Made by a program: the position numbers and the translations under genes. A DNA stretch of 26,795 bases from positions 711 through 27,505 of the IMG/VR virus record IMGVR_UViG_3300030329_000676; one strand, written 5' to 3'. This document shows, piece after piece, positions 13,699 through 18,528 of this stretch. Origin of the DNA: a virus. Position 1 is the stretch's first letter; every line of letters starts with the position of its first letter. Under the pieces are notes generated by a model that made no database searches, was not told the origin of the DNA, and was given only the letters and a program-made list of their open reading frames with translations.

Positions 13699-13871
13699 TA
13701 GTTATCTCCTTCAATTCTTAATAACAATTTAACAGCCAGCTTCTGAAACTCTGCTGGATACTGATAACACATCCATTCTCTAGGCCAATCTGTTGCTATG
13801 TTTGCAGGGTGGTCAGCCAACTGATACAAATCATACTGTCGTATCCATCCATCTTTTTCTCTTGCTTTCAT
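13698..13871 (-). CDS. Hypothetical small protein (57 aa)
   Basis: A 57-residue protein read by hand, MKAREKDGWIRQYDLYQLAD to KLLLRIEGDN. It is rich in Trp and Tyr (WPREWMCYQYP). AGGATAATACA precedes the ATG, and the stop overlaps the next start (TAATG). No family recognised. Confidence 0.7.
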   Translation of the reverse strand: MKAREKDGWIRQYDLYQLADHPANIATDWPREWMCYQYPAEFQKLAVKLLLRIEGDN

Positions 13872-13875
13872 TGTA

Positions 13876-13977
13876 TTATCCTATAGTAAATCCACTTACT
13901 TTTAAATATACCAATAACAAGGTAGCTAATACGATACCAAGACATACTATATATCCAGTTAAAGGGTTATTAAACAT
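13876..13977 (-). CDS. Single-span membrane micropeptide (33 aa)
   Basis: A 33-residue peptide, MFNNPLTGYIVCLGIVLATL then LLVYLKVSGFTIG. One hydrophobic segment (about residues 8-25) is followed by a single Lys. The start overlaps the stop of the GcrA-like gene (TGATG) and AAAGGA lies 8 nt upstream. Like the 30-residue peptide at 10131-10223 it may act on the membrane or a membrane-bound defence; no homology is known to me. Confidence 0.6.
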   Translation of the reverse strand: MFNNPLTGYIVCLGIVLATLLLVYLKVSGFTIG

Positions 13978-14387
13978 CACAGTAATCCTTTCAAAATTTG
14001 TTTAACTTCTTTTTGTGTTCTCACTACTATACTACTATCCCATTGAGACTTGTCAATCTTTTGTCTTTCACTTGTACAGTTAGGACATATTCTTAGATGT
14101 TCCTGTATGTAAACTTCTTTCTTACAAGCTAAACATTTCTTTAATTTAAATCCTTTAGTAGGTACAATTACTCTGCTCATTCTATTTTTTATAGATAAAC
14201 CATAATTCATAGGGTCACATTTACCAGCCCTAAACTTTATACCCATACAAACATTACGTGTTAATTGTTTGCCTGTTTCAGAATAATATTCATCGCGCAT
14301 TATAGTGGCTATTTGTTTTCCACTAAAGCCTTTATTAAATAAATTTAATATCTCATTCTTAAATTTAGTTGATAGTATTCTCTTCAT
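13977..14387 (-). CDS. GcrA-like regulator with C-terminal zinc ribbon
   Basis: A 136-residue protein from ATG 14387, supported by AAGGGGGA and a TAATG junction with the upstream gene. Residues 9-55 (FNKGFSGKQIATIM then LTRNVCMGIKFRAG) resemble the DNA-binding part of the GcrA cell-cycle regulator, whose signature is a QIA helix followed by TRNAVIGKxHRLG. Residues 85-104 form a zinc ribbon (CLAC, 12 residues, CPNC). GcrA acts with sigma70 at CcrM-methylated promoters in Alphaproteobacteria, so this protein may redirect host or phage transcription. The similarity is a short pattern, and a generic phage helix-turn-helix protein is the alternative. The C-terminal 30 residues are basic. Confidence 0.6.
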   Translation of the reverse strand: MKRILSTKFKNEILNLFNKGFSGKQIATIMRDEYYSETGKQLTRNVCMGIKFRAGKCDPMNYGLSIKNRMSRVIVPTKGFKLKKCLACKKEVYIQEHLRICPNCTSERQKIDKSQWDSSIVVRTQKEVKQILKGLL

Positions 14388-14599
14388 TAAAATTCCCCCT
14401 TGCATTTTTGTAGATCATGTTCAAAAGATTGTATAGATGGAAATACTTTATACAAACTACCTTCAACATATACTTTAATCTTCCTTGAATTTTTTACTTC
14501 AATTATTTCTACGTCAAGGGGTATCATATCAAATTTGGATTGCCAAGCATCAACTATAACACTATCTGAAAATGTATAGCCCCACTTTTTATCTAACAT
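14387..14599 (-). CDS. Hypothetical small protein
   Basis: A 70-residue protein with alternating strands (VEIIEVKNSRKIKVYVEGS). No family recognised. It overlaps the upstream gene by 11 bp. Confidence 0.7.
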   Translation of the reverse strand: MLDKKWGYTFSDSVIVDAWQSKFDMIPLDVEIIEVKNSRKIKVYVEGSLYKVFPSIQSFEHDLQKCKGEF

Positions 14600-15278
14600 T
14601 TTTACCTACCTTTCCAATATCACCTGCGACGTGATGCCGCACTGTTGAACCAAAGGGTAATTTCTTTACCCAATCTAATACTCTTTCTCCATCTGTCATA
14701 TTAGATAATATTTTACCTGTATTTTTCCACGTAAATTTTACATATCCATTGGCAGCATAACATGGTATTTTCTTCCATTGTTTCCACTTAAACACTACAA
14801 TAAATTTTCTATCTGGTCTAGCACATAAAGGGCCAGCACTACCACCACAATTTGCACATTGAATATGGTCATGCTTATCAGCAGGGCAGGGCATGAGTTG
14901 CACACCATCTACTTTCCTTGCTGATGGATTTTCTTCTGCCCATACAGTAGGTATACCATCTTTAAAAGATTGTACTGCTTCTTCCTGTGTACTGGCAGAA
15001 AAATTAAGTGTTGTTCTCTTTGGCTTATTAAATCCAAACCCTTTCCATTTATCAGGTGAAAAATGAGAGTATGAAAAACTAATTCCATTTCTAGGCACAG
15101 CCTTTGCCAATGCTCTTGCATATTCTTCATCTACTTCTGAAGCTGTCTTTGCATCAACGGGTTTTAAGGGACACTTATCAGGACATGAGCCATACATATC
15201 TTGACCACCACTACGATATGTTTGTGGTATGTTACCTGTTTTTCTTTGGGTAGATACATCAAGAAATTTTATAGACAT
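14589..15278 (-). CDS. Cysteine-rich phage protein (CPxxCPL family)
   Basis: A 229-residue protein. The N-terminal GSCPDKCPLKP (Cys32, Cys36), a central FSYSHFSPDKW, and a C-terminal run CPADKHDHIQCANCGG plus GPLCARPDR form a pattern I know from a phage/bacterial family of unknown function (I think DUF7227, not certain). The six spaced cysteines suggest a metal site or iron-sulfur cluster. The middle segment NFSASTQEEAVQSFKDGIP is typical of the family, which I remember as uncharacterised. It starts 2 bp after the ParB-like stop; both may form a pair. Confidence 0.7.
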   Translation of the reverse strand: MSIKFLDVSTQRKTGNIPQTYRSGGQDMYGSCPDKCPLKPVDAKTASEVDEEYARALAKAVPRNGISFSYSHFSPDKWKGFGFNKPKRTTLNFSASTQEEAVQSFKDGIPTVWAEENPSARKVDGVQLMPCPADKHDHIQCANCGGSAGPLCARPDRKFIVVFKWKQWKKIPCYAANGYVKFTWKNTGKILSNMTDGERVLDWVKKLPFGSTVRHHVAGDIGKVGKNVR

Positions 15279-15279
15279 T

Positions 15280-16041
15280 TTATTTCCCCATGATTCGTAA
15301 AATTTCAGTTATCATATTTGATCTATTAGCTAAAATATTAAATTTATGTTTTGTATTTGTCAACTTTTTAAGGAACTCATTATGATCGTACCAAGAATTT
15401 TCTTTCTCAAACATATGCAGAAACGCTTCAGAAAATTCCTTTCGTTTAACAGTCGTCTTAGTTAGTGAGGGATTGCATGAAGCATACTCTATTTGTCTCA
15501 ATTTATATAAAGTATTTTCTATGTGTGGTAAATTATTTCTGTTAATAATAAATTTACCATCTTTGAAGTCTCTATTACCGCCATTGGCTGTATCTCTAGT
15601 GCTAGAACCTTGTGCTATACCAATCAATATACCTGCGGTAACAGGGTTTGCTTCCAATATTTGCAAAAACTTTTCGTAATTTTTGTTACCATTCTCAGCA
15701 TAGAAGTGAGCAAAGTCTAATAAACTCCAGTTCTTTTGATTGGAATTTAATACACCAATTAATTTTGCAAATTTAGGATCAACAATTATTACCCATATGG
15801 GATTACCAAGCATTAATGCAGCCTTATATCTATGTTGTCCATCAATAATCTTATAACATTTTTTCTTTGCATTCCAACAGATTACCATTGGAGCGCATTG
15901 TAAAAGATCAGGAGATATTTGCATACTTACATTTAAATTTCTAACATTTCTCATAGAAATTTTTCTGTTACAAACCAACATTTTTAGCTCATGATATAGC
16001 TTACTTGATGGTTTTATTTCTTTGTATTCTGGTTTTAACAT
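15280..16041 (-). CDS. ParB/sulfiredoxin-fold protein
   Basis: A 253-residue protein with a ParB N-terminal domain: the nucleotide-pocket motif IIDGQHRYKAALMLG at 65-79 (Gly68, His70, Arg71). ParB-fold proteins in phages range from CTP-dependent DNA-binding clamps to nucleases and ADP-ribosyl or regulatory enzymes, so the exact activity is unclear. The C-terminal 150 residues are helical and basic, without the helix-turn-helix order of chromosomal ParB and without a partner ParA. AAGGA is 9 nt upstream of the start. It overlaps a tentative 26-residue frame by 7 bp. Confidence 0.8.
   Translation of the reverse strand: MLKPEYKEIKPSSKLYHELKMLVCNRKISMRNVRNLNVSMQISPDLLQCAPMVICWNAKKKCYKIIDGQHRYKAALMLGNPIWVIIVDPKFAKLIGVLNSNQKNWSLLDFAHFYAENGNKNYEKFLQILEANPVTAGILIGIAQGSSTRDTANGGNRDFKDGKFIINRNNLPHIENTLYKLRQIEYASCNPSLTKTTVKRKEFSEAFLHMFEKENSWYDHNEFLKKLTNTKHKFNILANRSNMITEILRIMGK
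15335..15363 (-). promoter_or_regulatory. Weak possible internal promoter
   Basis: TTGACA (15363-15358), 17-bp spacer and TAATAT (15340-15335) on the minus strand near the 3' end of the ParB-like gene. The predicted start near 15328 is upstream of the cysteine-rich gene. The -10 matches consensus at four of six bases only. Confidence 0.3.
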
Positions 16042-16115
16042 GGGTAGTCCTTTCTTCGTTGTTCTGGTGTATTGAATACGGCTACACCTTTAGGCCGTTC
16101 TACCTTTCTAGCCAT
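16035..16115 (-). CDS. Possible 26-aa micropeptide
   Basis: A 26-codon frame, MARKVERPKGVAVFNTPEQR then RKDYPC. It fills most of the 58-bp gap before the ParB-like gene and overlaps both neighbours. The only purine run (GAAGA) is too close to the ATG, so translation is doubtful. Confidence 0.3.
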   Translation of the reverse strand: MARKVERPKGVAVFNTPEQRRKDYPC

Positions 16116-16231
16116 TCTTCAAAGGTTAATAGTGGTTCACCATTTCTAGTATTGTCACCACCTTTACCATCATCAGCGAAAGCTAAATAAATTTCGTATC
16201 TTTGTTCAAGTGTACCACCATATTCAGTCAT
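16100..16231 (-). CDS. Hypothetical small acidic protein (43 aa)
   Basis: A 43-residue acidic protein read by hand, MTEYGGTLEQRYEIYLAFAD to LLTFEEWLER. AGGAGATAATTA lies before the ATG. The end FEEWL recalls the YEEWI of the neighbouring 54-residue protein, a weak sign of a shared origin. The function is unknown. Confidence 0.7.
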   Translation of the reverse strand: MTEYGGTLEQRYEIYLAFADDGKGGDNTRNGEPLLTFEEWLER

Positions 16232-16246
16232 TAATTATCTCCTAAA

Positions 16247-16411
16247 TTAATACAAATCATACTCATCATTATCATAGATAAGTTGTTGTTTATATTGTGC
16301 TTTTTCTTTTGGACTTTCTACCCCTATCCATTCTTCATAGGTAGGAAATTCTTGTCCACAAACTTTAGCTTCCTCTTTTTCAAAGAGATAATCGTTATAT
16401 AAATCAGTCAT
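16247..16411 (-). CDS. Hypothetical small acidic protein (54 aa)
   Basis: A 54-residue acidic protein read by hand, MTDLYNDYLFEKEEAKV to IYDNDEYDLY. AGGAG precedes the start. No family recognised. It has the same start-region sequence (AGGAG then ATGACTGA) as both flanking genes. Confidence 0.7.
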   Translation of the reverse strand: MTDLYNDYLFEKEEAKVCGQEFPTYEEWIGVESPKEKAQYKQQLIYDNDEYDLY

Positions 16412-16426
16412 TATTTTATTCTCCTA

Positions 16427-16615
16427 TCATTTAATAATTAAAGGGGTTTTATCTTTAGATAATGCAGTCAACTTACTGATTACATTTTTAAATTCAGGAT
16501 GGTTTTTATTTCTTATAACTAAATTTCTCAGCAACCATCGCACATTATTATCATCAAATAAATCTCGCTTTGATTCGGGAATATCCATATCGTTGGGAAG
16601 TAAAACATCAGTCAT
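16427..16615 (-). CDS. Hypothetical small protein
   Basis: A 62-residue basic protein from ATG 16615, chosen for AGGAGAAATAAA immediately upstream; the frame extends to 16633 without another good site. It is the first gene after the strong terminator at 16642-16682, so its transcription depends on readthrough or a promoter I could not identify. Confidence 0.7.
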   Translation of the reverse strand: MTDVLLPNDMDIPESKRDLFDDNNVRWLLRNLVIRNKNHPEFKNVISKLTALSKDKTPLIIK

Positions 16616-16641
16616 TTTATTTCTCCTATACATTCATCTTC

Positions 16642-16682
16642 AAAAAAAAAAGACACAGTAAACCTCTGAGGGTTTATGTGCC
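16642..16682 (-). terminator. Strong intrinsic terminator
   Basis: On the minus strand the stem GGCACATAAACC pairs with GGTTTACTGTGTC (one bulge, one G-T pair, 6-nt loop CTCAGA) and is followed by ten T residues. It ends the transcript of the 91-residue gene. A second small hairpin, CAGTC-ATAA-GACTG, lies just before it at 16692-16705. Confidence 0.9.
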
Positions 16683-16710
16683 TTGCCACAACAGTCTTAT
16701 GACTGGATTT

Positions 16711-16986
16711 TTAGTCTGTCATATTACGGTAGCCGTCGATTTTCCTCTCATAAAATTGCATGTGTCCACCTTTGCTTCCAGCATATATGACTGGCCTATG
16801 CGTTGCTTTTAATCCTTTGCAGAACCTGCCTGTAGCAGTTAGATTTTCTGTTTTCTTCATTTTATTTTTAACGCTACGAACTAATTTTTTATTTACGCCG
16901 TCACGTTTTTTATTTGCGCCATCAAGTAATAATAGACTCGCTTGTTCTACTTTGTTGATGTGTTTTCTAAGTTCTTTTGGTGTCAT
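16711..16986 (-). CDS. Hypothetical basic protein, early single-gene unit
   Basis: A 91-residue protein with many Lys and Arg (NKKRDGVNKKLVRSVKNKMKK in the middle) and a C-terminal part containing GRFCKGLKATHRPVIYAGSK. No family recognised; the charge suggests nucleic-acid or ribosome contact. It forms its own unit, with promoter 17075-17102 upstream, a hairpin in the leader directly before the weak ribosome site AAGAG, and a strong terminator downstream. The second gene from the control region, probably expressed early. Confidence 0.75.
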   Translation of the reverse strand: MTPKELRKHINKVEQASLLLLDGANKKRDGVNKKLVRSVKNKMKKTENLTATGRFCKGLKATHRPVIYAGSKGGHMQFYERKIDGYRNMTD

Positions 16987-17003
16987 GTTTTTCTCTTAAA
17001 AAT

Positions 17004-17025
17004 AATAGTCCATCAATGGGCTATT
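17004..17025 (-). promoter_or_regulatory. Leader hairpin before the 91-residue gene
   Basis: AATAGTCCAT and ATGGGCTATT form a 10-bp stem with one G-T pair and a 2-nt centre. On the minus strand it is followed by ATTTTTAAGAG, so it could act as an attenuator or cover the ribosome site 18 nt before the start codon. It is an almost exact inverted copy of the hairpin at 18087-18108. Confidence 0.55.
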
Positions 17026-17074
17026 TTCTATAAACTAAATTCCTAAACAATTTACTCTCTTAAAATTTTAAACT

Positions 17075-17102
17075 ATCATATCATGCTGAAAGTTAGGGTC
17101 AA
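17075..17102 (-). promoter_or_regulatory. Promoter of the 91-residue gene
   Basis: TTGACC (17102-17097), 16-bp spacer and TATGAT (17080-17075), with TG in the extended -10 position (TGATATGAT). The predicted start near 17068 gives an 80-nt leader that includes the 17004-17025 hairpin. Confidence 0.55.
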
Positions 17103-17184
17103 GCTGATTTCATCAATGTTTTCAATGAGTTAGCCAGCCCATTTATCCCATTTATCCGACTAAAAGAAAATAAAATTTAGGCAC

Positions 17185-17220
17185 AAAAAAACCCCCAAGA
17201 ACTTTTCAGTTCTTAGGGGT
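17185..17220 (-). terminator. Strong intrinsic terminator of first early gene
   Basis: On the minus strand ACCCCTAAGAACT and AGTTCTTGGGGGT form a 13-bp stem with one G-T pair and a GAAA tetraloop, followed by seven T residues. It begins 8 bp after the stop of the 209-residue gene. Confidence 0.95.
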
Positions 17221-17228
17221 CTATTTTA

Positions 17229-17858
17229 TTACGCGGATTTTTTATGAAGTTTTACGTTTTTGTCTATTATTCCCATAGACTTCAAAACGGTATTGGCAGA
17301 ATCTTGATGATGTTCAAGAGTCGCGGCCTCGAATAACTTATCAATAAAAGGCTTCAACTTTTCTTGATCTAAATAATCCAATTTATTGGCAACCAAGTTT
17401 ATAACCTCAATTTTTACGGCCTCGACTTCTGGAACGGGTGACAGGTCAAGTTTCTGACTTTTCTTAGGGTTGGCGTTACGTTTCCGAGTTTGGAATTGTT
17501 GAGCCTTTTCCTTTTCCCCAAGTTTCCTATTCCTAATAAAATCGTCAGCCTTTTTATTTGGGTTATCAATTAACCACTGGTTTAACTCACCGTCATCTTT
17601 TAACAGTTTGTTAATTAAGGCTTTAATCCATTTAGCTTTTGATTTATCAAGCGAACCTAAAACAGCATTGAGAATATATTTCCTCTCAACACCTTTAACA
17701 GACTTTAGAACATTATAAAATTTCACTATAAAATCTGTATTTCTTTCGGTTGCCAAATTTTCAGCTTTCATGGCCTTCGTATTAAACTCTAGGATTGATT
17801 TAATACTAGCTTTAATTTTAGCACTAGGTTTGTATTCTTTTTTGGTTTTCTTAACCAT
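17229..17858 (-). CDS. Hypothetical lysine-rich early protein
   Basis: A 209-residue protein, strongly basic and mostly helical. The N-terminus is very Lys-rich (MVKKTKKEYKPSAKIKAS), followed by a helical core with VERKYILNAVLGSLDKSKAK, a basic linker (RKRNANPKKSQK near 125-136) and a C-terminal helical domain. No family recognised. As the first gene leftward from the control region, with its own promoter, a long structured leader and a strong terminator, it is probably the first and a tightly controlled early product, perhaps a host takeover or DNA-binding protein. The ribosome site is a weak GAGAGAGA. It has somewhat more C and G at third positions than the small genes beyond it. Confidence 0.8.
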   Translation of the reverse strand: MVKKTKKEYKPSAKIKASIKSILEFNTKAMKAENLATERNTDFIVKFYNVLKSVKGVERKYILNAVLGSLDKSKAKWIKALINKLLKDDGELNQWLIDNPNKKADDFIRNRKLGEKEKAQQFQTRKRNANPKKSQKLDLSPVPEVEAVKIEVINLVANKLDYLDQEKLKPFIDKLFEAATLEHHQDSANTVLKSMGIIDKNVKLHKKSA

Positions 17859-18036
17859 AATATATCTCTCTCTATTTAGTTGAAAATTAAGATATAACTA
17901 CTCACAAGCGTGGGTAGCTTTTGGGGTATTAAATGCCTCATTGCGTAAGTCGCGTAATCGCTAAGAAACTCCGCGCAAGTCGTGGGCTAGGCCGTGGCCT
18001 AGTGATAGTCCCCAAATAGGTCAGCTATCAAATTCA
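17859..18036 (-). promoter_or_regulatory. Structured 5' leader of the first early gene
   Basis: The predicted 178-nt leader between promoter 18043-18070 and ATG 17858 holds several strong pairings. TTTGGGG with CCCCAAA (17920-17926 with 18010-18016) closes an 83-nt domain. CTAGGCC with GGCCTAG (17987-17993 with 17996-18002) is a perfect 7-bp hairpin. CTACTCAC with GTGGGTAG (17898-17905 with 17910-17917) is an 8-bp hairpin near the gene. A 12-mer GCGTAAGTCGCG recurs as GCGCAAGTCGTG. The nested arrangement looks like a structured RNA that could control expression. It matches no riboswitch I know. Confidence 0.5.
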
Positions 18037-18042
18037 ACATTG

Positions 18043-18070
18043 ATTATACAGCATTGTCGTAGGGTTGCAA
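18043..18070 (-). promoter_or_regulatory. Leftward early promoter
   Basis: TTGCAA (18070-18065), 16-bp spacer and perfect TATAAT (18048-18043) on the minus strand, with a predicted start near 18036. It is the main candidate for early leftward transcription. A long hairpin lies immediately upstream of the -35. Confidence 0.7.
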
Positions 18071-18077
18071 GTTAAGT

Positions 18078-18114
18078 CTAAAAAATAATAGCCCATGCAT
18101 GGACTATTTTTAGA
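18078..18114. terminator. Possible bidirectional terminator or operator hairpin
   Basis: TCTAAAAA and TTTTTAGA flank an inner stem AATAGCCCAT/ATGGACTATT with one mismatch. T runs follow the stem on both strands. It sits directly upstream of the leftward promoter and is an inverted copy of the hairpin at 17004-17025. It could insulate the two arms or bind a regulator. Confidence 0.5.
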
Positions 18115-18261
18115 TGACGATATTAGCTAGGCCGTTGCTAGTCGTGAATGATGATTTTCTATGTTGTCAGCATTGGGAATGTCGCGGAATTGCTAGGCCG
18201 TTGTGGCATTATGTGCATATGGTGGATGATAAACAATAGAGTAATCAGCAATTTACTACAA

Positions 18262-18330
18262 AACAATTTGAAAATAAATTGTTGGGACTCCGATTGTTGG
18301 GGAATAAACTGTTGGGTAATCAACAATTAG
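18262..18330. repeat. 15-bp-phased iteron array
   Basis: A/T-rich 15-bp units start at 18278, 18293 and 18308, each with the core TTGTTGGG or CTGTTGGG, followed by the inverted CAACAAT at 18321. The first unit is the right arm of a perfect inverted repeat AACAATTT-(6)-AAATTGTT (18262-18283). The array resembles iterons or operator arrays. About 70 bp downstream begins an AT-rich stretch (about 18400-18500) with imperfect repeats of AAAGCTACTTT. Together these are compatible with a replication origin or a switch region; neither is proven. Confidence 0.6.
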
Positions 18331-18493
18331 GGGGTGGGGAAAAAAACTCGGCAGTTACTTCGCAAAGGATAGTATCTAAGGTGGAGGAAAATTATCAAAA
18401 ATAAAATCAATAAAAATATTTTTTAAAAGCGGCTATAAAGCTACTTTAAAGTTACTTTAATTTATATTATTATTATTTTTATTAATATTATAT

Positions 18494-18522
18494 TTGCATA
18501 CTAGTACTTTTTAGTGTATAAT
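18494..18522 (+). promoter_or_regulatory. Rightward late promoter 1 (terminase)
   Basis: TTGCAT (18494-18499), 17-bp spacer and TATAAT (18517-18522), continuing as AGTACT. The predicted start, 7 nt after the -10, falls on the A of the terminase ATG (18529), so its mRNA would be leaderless. It shares its extended sequence with the promoters at 20075 and 25623. Confidence 0.85.
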
Positions 18523-18528
18523 AGTACT

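Larger units (their letters stand above)
17986..18201 (+). repeat. Three copies of the 10-mer GCTAGGCCGT
   Basis: Exact copies at 17986-17995, 18126-18135 and 18192-18201, all in the same orientation, two of them followed by TG. The coordinates span all copies. The 10-mer is GC-rich within an AT-rich region, so chance recurrence is unlikely. Probably a protein-binding site of the control region. Confidence 0.75.

Noticed and set aside
14029-14056. TTGACA-16-TAGTAT on the minus strand inside the GcrA-like gene
   Set aside because: Poor -10 match and no gene arrangement that would need it.
17918-18017. Possible tRNA in the structured leader
   Set aside because: The 7-bp closing stem resembles an acceptor stem, but there is no T-loop GGTTCGA-type sequence, anticodon arm or CCA-like end on either strand.
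18148-18330. Plus-strand open frame of 60 codons with a repeated CW pentapeptide
   Set aside because: The repeat follows from the 15-bp DNA iterons; there is no ribosome site or plausible protein pattern, and it lies in the control region.
18262-18330. CRISPR-like array
   Set aside because: Units are 15 bp in direct succession with no unique spacers, and no cas genes are nearby.
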